In this document: positions 1-5,468 of the stretch, one piece after another
How positions within the stretch are numbered: position 1 is the stretch's first letter
How the letters are laid out: each line of letters opens with the position of its first letter
Source of the DNA: an uncultured Lachnospiraceae bacterium
Lineage (GTDB): Bacteria; Bacillota; Clostridia; Lachnospirales; Lachnospiraceae
DNA: 5,468 bases
Assembly: GCA_905236365.1 (NCBI GenBank)
Contig: CAJOPP010000373.1
Coordinates: 1-5,468 of the forward strand
Direction: 5' to 3'
The notes under the pieces: model-generated
The model's database searches: none
The model's input: the letters and a program-made list of their open reading frames with translations, nothing else
Told to the model about the DNA's origin: nothing
Translations under genes and position numbers: made by a program

Positions 1-47
1 ACATTTATCTAAATCCAGTGGGATTGCGATAGCCTTATTTCAAATCA

Positions 48-76
48 ACTTTAATAAAAACAATTTGAATTGTCAA
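48..76 (-). promoter_or_regulatory. Candidate leftward sigma-A-type promoter
   Basis: Read on the minus strand, a perfect -35 box TTGACA (71-76) is separated by exactly 17 bp from TAAAGT (48-53), which matches the TATAAT consensus at four of six positions. Transcription would start near base 41 and run out of the window to the left. No start codon with a clear ribosome binding site follows before the edge, so the gene it would serve is not visible. AT-rich DNA produces such matches by chance, hence moderate confidence. Confidence 0.4.
60..73. promoter_or_regulatory. 14-bp palindrome, possible operator
   Basis: The sequence ACAATT-TG-AATTGT is a perfect inverted repeat of two 6-base arms around a 2-base centre. 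It overlaps the -35 box and spacer of the candidate leftward promoter, where a repressor dimer would block RNA polymerase. No regulator gene is present in the window to pair with it. Short AT-only palindromes are common in AT-rich spacers, so the operator role is inference. Confidence 0.25.
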
Positions 77-147
77 GATTTTTAATCAGGCTTTACAACT
101 TTAACATAAAGAAATTCTTAAATATATAACTTTTCTTGCAAAAACAG

Positions 148-176
148 ATGACATTCCAGAAGAAATCTTTTATAAT
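148..176 (+). promoter_or_regulatory. Promoter for the Rpn-like gene
   Basis: ATGACA at 148-153 matches the -35 consensus TTGACA at five of six positions, and a perfect -10 box TATAAT lies at 171-176 with an ideal 17-bp spacer. Transcription would begin near 183, giving the gene starting at 334 an untranslated leader of about 150 nt. This is the best housekeeping promoter in the window and indicates that the nuclease-like gene is transcribed on its own. Confidence 0.65.
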
Positions 177-196
177 AGAAGAAGTGTTCATACTTG

Positions 197-214
197 GAGG
201 GAAAGGAGTCCCTC
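197..214 (+). promoter_or_regulatory. Leader hairpin with SD-like loop
   Basis: GAGGGA (197-202) and TCCCTC (209-214) are perfect inverted repeats enclosing the loop AAGGAG (203-208). The hairpin would form about 15 nt from the predicted 5' end of the transcript. The loop is itself a consensus anti-16S-pairing sequence, but no ATG, GTG or TTG follows at a suitable distance; an in-frame ATC lies at 215. It could stabilise the 5' end or bind a ribosome or protein. The structure is directly visible; any function is inference. Confidence 0.35.
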
Positions 215-320
215 ATCGACAAGAAATCATATATTACAAGAAGCTATCTTCGTTTCTGGCATAAGAGTATTTCCTTATGGATCCCATTTATATGTTTGTC
301 TTTAAATACTATACCAATTT

Positions 321-327
321 AAGGAGA
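321..327 (+). promoter_or_regulatory. RBS fixing the Rpn-like start
   Basis: AAGGAGA ends six bases before the ATG at 334, which is optimal spacing. The in-frame upstream ATG at 277 has no purine-rich sequence before it and would add 19 residues unlike the family's N-terminus. This site therefore decides in favour of 334 as the start. Confidence 0.8.
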
Positions 328-333
328 ACAATT

Positions 334-1359
334 ATGGGACAGGAAAATAATGTGATGAATGAATATTTGGGCAATACCAGACGTTTTGCAGATTTTTGGA
401 ATGGTGTACTGTTTCAAGGTAAGTCCATGATTCGTCCCGAGGAACTTACAGAAGCCTCAGAAAAATATGATCAAAGTCTGGTGGAAAATCCCAAAACAAA
501 GAAACGAAGCAAAACAGTGGAACGGATTCGAGATTTGAAAAAAATGTTAAAGGATCAGGCATGTCTTCGTATTCTTGCTCTGGAAGGTCAGGATTATATT
601 GACTACGGCAGCGGCGTGCGCTGCCCGCAGTATGATCTGCTGGAATACGGAAAACAAATGGCTGCAATCCGGGATAAGAACGAACAGGATCAAGCAGGAA
701 TGACCATGTCAGAGAAAATGTGTGGTCTGCGGAAGACAGACCGACTGATACCTGTGTATACCACATGGTTTTATTATGGAACCACTCCATATGACGGACC
801 AAGATCCTTAGCAGATATGATGGATTTTCCGGCAAATGATATTTTTCGAGAATATTTTTCAGATTATCGAATGCATGTGGTCTGCCTGGACGAACTGAAA
901 GATCTGAATGTGTTTCATACAGAACTTCGGGAACTGCTTAAAATAATGAAATGCCGAAGCGACAGAAACGCTTTGAAGCAGATGCTTCTGGAGGATGAAT
1001 GTTTTCAACATCTGGATGCGGATACCCTGTATACCATATCTGTGATGGTACATCGTCCGGGCATATGGAAGAATCGGAAGAAGTATATGAAAAAGGAGGC
1101 GGAATATAACGTGTGTTTGGCAATGGATCAGATTGAAGAAGATGCAAGAGAAGAAGGTGGAGAGCTTAAGCTGATCTCCCAAGTCTGTCGCAAACTCAAG
1201 AAAGGGAAGAAGCCTTATGAAATTGCAGAAGATCTGGACGAAGATATTGTTATCATTAACAAAATCTGTAAAGCAGCAGAAAGCGTGACACCGGAATTTA
1301 ATGAAGCCAAAATTTATGAGGCACTTCACGAGACGGATTATCGCATGGTCACGGAATAG
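334..1359 (+). CDS. Rpn/YhgA-like PD-(D/E)XK nuclease-family protein
   Basis: This 341-residue protein resembles the Rpn (recombination-promoting nuclease), or YhgA-like 'putative transposase', family, which exists in many diverged copies in Lachnospiraceae. Rpn proteins of Escherichia coli are DNA endonucleases that promote RecA-independent recombination. In sequence order it has the N-terminal signature FADFWNGVLFQG (18-29) with a candidate metal-binding Asp20; the core strand LALEGQDYID (81-90), where Glu84 and Gln86 would form the E-x-Q variant of the (D/E)xK motif; the helix around VRCPQYDLLEYGKQ (95-108); and the strand LIPVYTTWFYYG (138-149). The C-terminus (about 259-315) has a charged helix followed by a helix-turn-helix-like segment around KPYEIAEDLDEDI (293-305), as in relatives. 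Length and frame look complete, so it is probably functional. No inverted repeats, target duplication or partner genes surround it, so the label 'transposase' should not be read as evidence of mobility. Family identification comes from remembered motifs, without a profile search. Confidence 0.82.
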   Translation: MGQENNVMNEYLGNTRRFADFWNGVLFQGKSMIRPEELTEASEKYDQSLVENPKTKKRSKTVERIRDLKKMLKDQACLRILALEGQDYIDYGSGVRCPQYDLLEYGKQMAAIRDKNEQDQAGMTMSEKMCGLRKTDRLIPVYTTWFYYGTTPYDGPRSLADMMDFPANDIFREYFSDYRMHVVCLDELKDLNVFHTELRELLKIMKCRSDRNALKQMLLEDECFQHLDADTLYTISVMVHRPGIWKNRKKYMKKEAEYNVCLAMDQIEEDAREEGGELKLISQVCRKLKKGKKPYEIAEDLDEDIVIINKICKAAESVTPEFNEAKIYEALHETDYRMVTE

Positions 1360-1389
1360 CGTTTACTGCATTCTATGACTGCACACATA

Positions 1390-1416
1390 ATGGGGGAGCA
1401 CACTGTGCTCCCCCAT
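1390..1416. terminator. Probable bidirectional terminator
   Basis: A perfect palindrome centred on base 1403 forms an 11-12 bp stem. One arm is ATGGGGGAGCAC, including five consecutive G, and its complement contains five C; the loop is 3-5 nt. It lies 30 bp past the stop of the rightward nuclease-like gene and 35 bp past the stop of the leftward mutase gene. On the plus strand a T-rich stretch (CTCTTGTTT) follows; on the minus strand the tail is only weakly T-rich. Position between convergent genes and stem strength support termination, more strongly for the plus strand. Confidence 0.75.
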
Positions 1417-1451
1417 CTCTTGTTTCAGACCAAACTCTGGTTATGTATCCC

Positions 1452-3188
1452 TTACAGCATCTTATGAATCATCGCAAGCACTTCTTCGCCCAATTCCTTA
1501 GATAATTTCTTTGCATCCTCTAAGGAAGTACCCTTCACGCCATAGTAGAACTTCACCTTCGGCTCTGTACCGGAAGGTCTTACGCAAAGCCATGCATCCT
1601 CTGTCAGATCATAGTAAAGAACATTGGATGTCGGCAGTCCGGTTGCGGTTACTTCTCCGGTTGCCAGATTCTTGATAGTATCTGCTTTATAATCTCTTGC
1701 AGATACTACCTCATATTTTCCAATCTTAGTCGGTGTATTCTCTCTCAATGTGTTCATAATCTCCTGAATCTTAGCAAGACCTTCAATGCCCTTTAAAGAA
1801 ATGGACTGGATATCGTCGATGCAGTAACCATACTTATCATACATATCCACCATGGCATCCCATAAGGTCTTACCCTGGCTCTTAAAGTAAGCTGCCGCCT
1901 CACAAAGTGCCATGGTTGCAACGATGGCATCTTTATCTCTTGCATGGGTTCCGATCAGACAGCCATAACTCTCTTCAAATCCAAACAGATAAGTTCCTTT
2001 GCCGGTAGTCTCAAAATTCAGAATCTGCTGTCCGATATATTTGAATCCGGTCAATACTTCAATCAGACGGATATCATAAGCCTTGGCAATCTCATCTGCC
2101 AGATTAGAAGTCACAATCGTCTTGATCAATGCACCGTCCTCAGGAAGAGAACCTGCTAATGCCTTCTTCTGACTAATCTCATAATCAGCTAATAAGCAGC
2201 CGGACATGTTACCGGTCAGCGTAATATATTCTCCCGACTTAGTATCCTTTACATACACACCGAGACGGTCTGCATCCGGATCCGTTGCCAATACCAGATC
2301 AGCATCCTTTTCCTTTGCCAGCTTCAGTGCCAGTTCAAATGCCTCTGCCGCTTCCGGATTCGGATAACTTACCGTTGGAAATTCTCCATCCGGTAATTCC
2401 TGTTCCGGAACCACATATACATTCTCAAAACCAATCTCTTTTAAGATTCTTCTTGCCGGAATGTTACCGGTTCCATGAAGCGGAGTATATACAATCTTAA
2501 TGTCCTTGCCATATGTATCAATTGCATCCTGATGGAGCACTAACTTCTTAAGCTCTGCAATATAGGCATCATCTACTTCCGCACCGATGGTCACATAAAG
2601 ACCTGCTTTCTCAGCTTCTGCCTTGTCCATGGTCTTACAGGTTGACAAATCGGTAATTGCCTTCACTTCATCCATAATTCCGGTATCGTGCGGCGGTGTA
2701 ATCTGGGCACCATCCTCCCAGTATACCTTGTATCCGTTGTACTCCGGTGGATTGTGACTTGCCGTTACATTGATACCGGCAATACAGCCCAAATGACGAA
2801 CTGCAAATGACAGCTCCGGTGTCGGACGTAAGGACTCAAAACGGTATGCTTTGATTCCATTCGCTGCCAGACAAAGTGCTGCTTCCTCCGAAAACTCCGG
2901 TGACATTCTGCGGGAATCGTAAGCGATTGCCACACCCTTACTCTCAGCACCCTGCTTCTTGATATAATTTGCAAGACCCTGAGTCGCACGACGAACGACA
3001 TATATATTCATACGGTTCACGCCTGCACCGATAATACCGCGAAGCCCGGCAGTACCAAACTCTAAATCAGCATAAAAGCGTTCCTTAATCTCATTCTCAT
3101 CTTCTGCAATGTCTGCAAGTTCCTTCTTAGTGTCTTCATCAAAATATGGATTACTCATCCACTCCTCGTAAATCTTTTTGTACTCCAT
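1452..3188 (-). CDS. pgcA: Alpha-phosphoglucomutase / phosphomannomutase
   Basis: This cytosolic alpha-D-phosphohexomutase interconverts glucose-6-phosphate and glucose-1-phosphate (and often the mannose equivalents), using a phosphoserine and Mg2+ through a 1,6-bisphosphate intermediate. The 578-residue length fits the long PgcA-type bacterial group (Bacillus subtilis PgcA is about 580). All four domains are intact: GTAGLRG (45-51) and the catalytic loop TASHNP (142-147, Ser144) in domain 1; the metal-binding loop DPDADR (303-308) in domain 2; the sugar-specificity loop GFEESYG (403-409) in domain 3; and the phosphate-binding loop RPSGTEPK (537-544) in domain 4. The start is supported by AGGGAG six bases upstream of the ATG. 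Products would feed glycogen, UDP-glucose and envelope glycan synthesis. It lies 89 bp downstream of the lipoprotein gene on the same strand with no clear promoter between, so co-transcription is possible. Glucose versus mannose preference cannot be settled from sequence; the gene symbol is by similarity. Confidence 0.95.
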   Translation of the reverse strand: MEYKKIYEEWMSNPYFDEDTKKELADIAEDENEIKERFYADLEFGTAGLRGIIGAGVNRMNIYVVRRATQGLANYIKKQGAESKGVAIAYDSRRMSPEFSEEAALCLAANGIKAYRFESLRPTPELSFAVRHLGCIAGINVTASHNPPEYNGYKVYWEDGAQITPPHDTGIMDEVKAITDLSTCKTMDKAEAEKAGLYVTIGAEVDDAYIAELKKLVLHQDAIDTYGKDIKIVYTPLHGTGNIPARRILKEIGFENVYVVPEQELPDGEFPTVSYPNPEAAEAFELALKLAKEKDADLVLATDPDADRLGVYVKDTKSGEYITLTGNMSGCLLADYEISQKKALAGSLPEDGALIKTIVTSNLADEIAKAYDIRLIEVLTGFKYIGQQILNFETTGKGTYLFGFEESYGCLIGTHARDKDAIVATMALCEAAAYFKSQGKTLWDAMVDMYDKYGYCIDDIQSISLKGIEGLAKIQEIMNTLRENTPTKIGKYEVVSARDYKADTIKNLATGEVTATGLPTSNVLYYDLTEDAWLCVRPSGTEPKVKFYYGVKGTSLEDAKKLSKELGEEVLAMIHKML

Positions 3189-3194
3189 AATAAA

Positions 3195-3200
3195 CTCCCT
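3195..3200 (-). promoter_or_regulatory. RBS of the mutase gene
   Basis: On the minus strand AGGGAG (within GAAGGGAG) sits six bases before the ATG at 3188. Strength and spacing fit a well-expressed housekeeping enzyme and confirm the start. Confidence 0.75.
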
Positions 3201-3224
3201 TCACTGTGTATTCCTGCATACTAT

Positions 3225-3249
3225 GAGACAGTTATCCTTTTCCTGTCTC
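3225..3249. repeat. Inverted repeat between lipoprotein and mutase genes
   Basis: GAGACAG (3225-3231) and CTGTCTC (3243-3249) form a perfect 7-bp stem with an 11-nt loop in the 89-bp gap between the two minus-strand genes. No T-tract follows on the minus strand, so it does not look like an intrinsic terminator. It could be an RNA processing or stability element within a joint transcript, a protein-binding site, or chance. Confidence 0.35.
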
Positions 3250-3277
3250 CTGCTGCACTCTGTATTGCATCAACTTA

Positions 3278-4759
3278 TCAGTCGTCCAACAACCCAGATA
3301 TTGATATCAATTCATCATATTGTAACTCTGAATCCTTACCATCGTCTGAAAAAGTAACTGCATAACTTTTTGACAAACAACCTGATAAACTAAGTGTAAT
3401 TATATGACTTCCTGTCACTTTTGTAAAGGAAATCGGTGCAATTCCTAAATATTCACCATCAAAATATACGTTAACACCAATCGGAGCCGTCACGGTAACC
3501 TTATTATCCGTCTTATTTTCATCTACAGCAGTCACATCCTTTGTATCCGACGTTTGTGATGTCTTCTCATCTGCTGCATTCTCTCCGGTTGTGTTCTGCT
3601 TCGCAGCATTCTCTTCCGTCGTGTTCTCTGCCACCTCCGTTGCCGTCTCTGTGGTATTCTTTGTTTTCATATCCGATCGTGTACCTGCCGTACTGTCAGC
3701 CGGACTCTCCTTTGGCGTACTTGCTGACTGACTCAAGGCATAATCCTTAATCTTATACGCATAGTTGACATTGAACGAAGCACTGTAAGAATCATATCCA
3801 TCAGCCGTGATATCGATCCGATGCTTACCATATACCAGATCAACAGCCCCTTCTGTATTGACTTTTCTTCCATCAATACAGACCACTGCTTCTGCCGGAG
3901 TCACCCGAAACAAAACCGAACCCATCTGTTTCGGTTCAATCGCCAAATCTGCCAGAGAGATATTCACCTCCTGATCCTTGATCACTTCTACCTTCTTCGT
4001 TCCCACATCCGCATTCTTTGCGATACGAAGAGTATATACGCCCTCTCGCACTGTCAAAAGCATGTCCTCCGTAACCGGAACGATCACATCATATCCAATC
4101 TCAACCATGCCTCCAATATAAGATGCATAATCAGATAACCGGACATAGCCATGCCCCAATTCTACATACATGGAACAAACAAGATCATTATATAGCCATA
4201 CCGTAACCTGATCTTCCGAACAGATCTCATTGATTCCAATCTCTGAACGATTCGAAAAAGCACTAATACTCTGGCTCATTTGATACGTTGTACCATTCAC
4301 CTGAACGGTTCCTTTTACATTATCAACCAAAACACCTGAAACATGTTCCAGCTTTTGTACTTTTTCTGTTCCGCTCAAATAGAGGGAGAGCAGCTTATTC
4401 CGATCAGCATCATATACGACATCCACAATACTTCCCGGTGTCACCTGCTTTATGGACATAATATCGCCAAATTTGTCCCGGACATCCACACCGCCAGTAT
4501 AATTCAGAATCACTTCTGTATCATATGTGACTGACCGCAGGGTAATCTTCTGATTCACCTCATCTACACGACAGACCATCGCAAAAAGATCGGTTTCCAC
4601 AACAGCTTCCGCTTCTTCGGTAATCTCAGGCTCTACCATTGTATTTCCGCAGCCTGTCACAGCAAACAACAGACACATCAGTAACATCCACAAGTGCGTA
4701 CTCTTTCTTCTTATCCCATTGTCATTTTCGTTGTCGTTTCTCATCTTTTGCACGCTCAT
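3278..4759 (-). CDS. PEGA-domain lipoprotein
   Basis: This 493-residue protein is predicted to be lipid-anchored on the outer face of the cytoplasmic membrane. A basic N-terminus (IRRK, 16-19) precedes a hydrophobic segment (about 22-36) ending in the lipobox AVTGC, so Cys37 would be the acylated residue. After an acidic stretch (43-56), a beta-rich region (about 57-200) follows without a family I can name. A beta-rich segment at about 215-275 (VREGVYTLRIAKNADVG, 237-253) looks like a degenerate PEGA repeat. A clearer PEGA domain covers about 280-335 (VCIDGRKV, GKHRIDITADGYDSY) and a second covers 419-475 (VNVYFDGEYLGIAPISF). They are separated by a Ser/Thr/Asn/Glu/Lys-rich linker (about 343-418) with two 10-residue repeats, probably flexible and surface-exposed. 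PEGA domains are beta-sandwich modules common in extracellular Firmicutes proteins. The exact function is unknown. Two starts compete: ATG at 4759, with AAGGA too close, or GTG at 4753 with better spacing (491 residues). Confidence 0.85.
   Translation of the reverse strand: MSVQKMRNDNENDNGIRRKSTHLWMLLMCLLFAVTGCGNTMVEPEITEEAEAVVETDLFAMVCRVDEVNQKITLRSVTYDTEVILNYTGGVDVRDKFGDIMSIKQVTPGSIVDVVYDADRNKLLSLYLSGTEKVQKLEHVSGVLVDNVKGTVQVNGTTYQMSQSISAFSNRSEIGINEICSEDQVTVWLYNDLVCSMYVELGHGYVRLSDYASYIGGMVEIGYDVIVPVTEDMLLTVREGVYTLRIAKNADVGTKKVEVIKDQEVNISLADLAIEPKQMGSVLFRVTPAEAVVCIDGRKVNTEGAVDLVYGKHRIDITADGYDSYSASFNVNYAYKIKDYALSQSASTPKESPADSTAGTRSDMKTKNTTETATEVAENTTEENAAKQNTTGENAADEKTSQTSDTKDVTAVDENKTDNKVTVTAPIGVNVYFDGEYLGIAPISFTKVTGSHIITLSLSGCLSKSYAVTFSDDGKDSELQYDELISISGLLDD
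3571..3630. repeat. Degenerate 30-bp tandem repeat in the linker
   Basis: Two adjacent 30-bp units (3571-3600 and 3601-3630) agree at 21 of 30 positions, sharing the core GCATTCTCT and the segment GTGTTCT. They encode NTTEENAAKQ and NTTGENAADE in the linker of the lipoprotein. The period of exactly ten codons preserves the reading frame. This looks like an old in-frame duplication and could be a site of length variation between strains. Confidence 0.55.
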
Positions 4760-4761
4760 CT

Positions 4762-4767
4762 TCCTTC
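4762..4767 (-). promoter_or_regulatory. RBS bearing on the lipoprotein start
   Basis: GAAGGA on the minus strand ends only two bases before the ATG at 4759 but eight bases before the in-frame GTG at 4753. The next ATG, at 4744, is 17 bases away, too far. Normal Shine-Dalgarno spacing favours the GTG; the ATG is the default call. The signal peptide is unaffected by the choice. Confidence 0.5.
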
Positions 4768-4818
4768 AGTATTTGCATCTGTTCAGCTACGCTTCACAGA
4801 TACCCATTATCTTTCCCT

Positions 4819-4847
4819 ATTATACCTAATATTAACACAGATGAAAA
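4819..4847 (-). promoter_or_regulatory. Promoter of the lipoprotein gene
   Basis: On the minus strand a perfect -10 box TATAAT (4819-4824) follows a weak -35 box TTTTCA (4842-4847, four of six matches) after 17 bp. The -35 box lies inside the last codons of the CotS-like gene, whose stop is at 4832-4834. Transcription would start near 4812, giving a leader of about 50-60 nt. The lipoprotein gene, and perhaps the mutase gene after it, can thus be expressed independently of the CotS-like gene. Confidence 0.55.
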
Positions 4848-5468
4848 GCATAATATTTGTCCAGCATGCTTCGTTTCTCATTCTCCTGCAAAATGACCAT
4901 CTCTAACTTTTCAACATATTTTGGAGATAAAAATGCTTTATTTGCATTGTAATATCCATTCGCAATCTTCCAGAATTTTTCCGGATAGGAGAATAAAATA
5001 TACATATAATAATAATCATCCCTCGTAAGCGGTATCCGTTTTCCATAGGTATCAAACAATATCTTTAACATCTCGAAATCAAAATGATTCTTTTCCATCA
5101 CTTTTCTTGCGAACTGATAGAGGTCATTCAACTGATTGCCTTTGGAAAAACGTTCAAAATGTACAATCGCTTCCCCGTCTGCTCCTAAGATGACATTATG
5201 ATGATTATACGCACCGTGACAGATTCCATAATGGTTTAAGTATACATTTTTTGCAGACACCTCCTGTGCTTCTTCTTCAATTTCCGAGAACATTTTAGAA
5301 CATTCCAGACCCTGTTTATAATAATTCTCAAACACCTGCAAAAACAGATTTTCAAATGTATTTTTCCGTTTCACTTTGCTTACAAATCGCTGAATCTTTT
5401 TTAACTCCTTATTATGTCGGTAAAAAGTATCTGCAATCTCTACATCTGCATTTGCACCGGCTGCAATC
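4832..5468 (-). CDS. CotS-like kinase-fold protein, 5' end missing
   Basis: The reading frame is open to the right edge, so this is the C-terminal 211 residues of a longer protein, and an internal GTG at 5374 is not the true start. It resembles the CotS/APH (aminoglycoside phosphotransferase-like) family of spore-coat-associated proteins: a basic helical stretch ending RHNKELKKIQRF, the catalytic-loop region ICHGAYNHHNV (5222-5192), the segment AIVHFERF, LNDLYQFARKVMEK, and the C-terminal SYPEKFWKIANGYY. In active APH-type kinases the loop reads HGDxxxxN and is followed by an Asp that binds metal. Here the catalytic Asp is Ala (codon GCG, 5210-5212) and the second acidic position appears to be His in VHFE, although the Asn of the loop remains. 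It may be a pseudokinase or bind a ligand without phosphotransfer. CotS proteins act in spore coat assembly in Bacillus; a coat role here is inferred only from similarity. Its N-lobe lies outside the window. Confidence 0.75.
   Translation of the reverse strand, partial: IAAGANADVEIADTFYRHNKELKKIQRFVSKVKRKNTFENLFLQVFENYYKQGLECSKMFSEIEEEAQEVSAKNVYLNHYGICHGAYNHHNVILGADGEAIVHFERFSKGNQLNDLYQFARKVMEKNHFDFEMLKILFDTYGKRIPLTRDDYYYMYILFSYPEKFWKIANGYYNANKAFLSPKYVEKLEMVILQENEKRSMLDKYYAFHLC

Larger units (their letters stand above)
1..333. other. Non-coding region with opposed promoters
   Basis: This AT-rich stretch of about 330 bases holds no gene I can support. It contains a candidate minus-strand promoter near the left edge, a good plus-strand promoter at 148-176, and a leader of about 150 nt before the start codon at 334. 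The promoter arrangement suggests an upstream divergent gene reading out of the left edge, but none of its coding sequence can be identified here. No tRNA, transposon end or known riboswitch fold was recognised. Confidence 0.6.

Noticed and set aside
2..85. Reading frame open from the left edge to a TAA at 83-85 on the plus strand (27 codons)
   Set aside because: Too short to judge, matches no family I recognise, and overlaps a good candidate minus-strand promoter; it may be chance.
277..333. N-terminal extension of the Rpn-like gene from an earlier ATG
   Set aside because: No ribosome binding site before 277, the added residues do not look like the family, and 334 has a strong, well-spaced AAGGAGA.
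446..835. 129-codon minus-strand frame opposite the Rpn-like gene
   Set aside because: Shadow of the real gene; no domain or start signal.
859..1329. 156-codon minus-strand frame opposite the Rpn-like gene
   Set aside because: Cys/Phe/Ile-rich composition typical of an antisense shadow, no ribosome binding site, and the plus strand has clear family motifs.
1..1451. Insertion sequence around the Rpn-like gene
   Set aside because: No matching terminal inverted repeats or flanking target duplications found by eye; the 1390-1416 palindrome is better explained as a terminator.
3821..4138. 105-codon plus-strand frame opposite the lipoprotein gene
   Set aside because: His/Cys-rich antisense composition with no recognisable family; the minus strand encodes lipobox and PEGA motifs.
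4777..4801. Inverted repeat ATCTGT/ACAGAT in the lipoprotein leader
   Set aside because: Six-base arms with a 13-nt loop and no T-tract; too weak to call a terminator or riboswitch.
4639..4906. Overlapping plus-strand frames across the lipoprotein promoter region
   Set aside because: Ser/Phe/His-rich shadows of the 5' end of the lipoprotein gene and 3' end of the CotS-like gene; no start signals.
4832..5374. CotS-like protein as a complete 180-residue gene starting at GTG 5374
   Set aside because: The frame is open upstream to the window edge with family-like sequence, so the GTG is an internal valine codon and the gene is 5'-partial.

Overview
The window looks like the chromosome of a low-GC Gram-positive anaerobe of the Clostridia, most likely a Lachnospiraceae gut bacterium. 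The grounds are strong AAGGAG-type ribosome binding sites, TTGACA/TATAAT-like promoters, and a gene set common in that family as I know it: an Rpn-type nuclease/transposase-like protein, a CotS-like kinase-fold protein, a PEGA-domain lipoprotein and a long PgcA-type phosphosugar mutase. The family assignment is inference; no rRNA or other taxonomic marker is present.

Layout. Bases 1-333 hold no convincing gene but carry signals: a candidate leftward promoter (48-76) overlapped by a 14-bp palindrome (60-73), a good rightward promoter (148-176), a leader hairpin (197-214) and a strong ribosome binding site (321-327). Bases 334-1359 (+) encode a full-length Rpn/YhgA-like PD-(D/E)XK protein. A perfect GC-rich palindrome (1390-1416) lies between this gene and its convergent neighbour and probably terminates transcription from both sides.

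The rest is on the minus strand, read from right to left. First is the C-terminal part of a CotS-like, kinase-fold protein (4832-5468, 5' end outside the window). Next is a secreted PEGA-domain lipoprotein (3278-4759) with its own promoter (4819-4847) overlapping the end of the kinase-like gene. Last is alpha-phosphoglucomutase/phosphomannomutase (1452-3188), 89 bp downstream of the lipoprotein gene. No strong promoter is visible in that gap, so the mutase may be co-transcribed with the lipoprotein gene.

How they work together. The mutase supplies glucose-1-phosphate for glycogen, nucleotide-sugar and envelope glycan synthesis. The lipoprotein is envelope-anchored and its PEGA domains suggest contact with surface structures. 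The CotS-like protein belongs to a spore-coat-associated family. A shared envelope or spore-surface theme is possible but rests only on gene order. The Rpn gene is an independent unit. I found no CRISPR, tRNA, rRNA, insertion sequence ends or riboswitch, and no convincing undescribed system. The most interesting points are the apparent loss of both catalytic acidic residues in the CotS-like protein and the structured leader of the Rpn gene.
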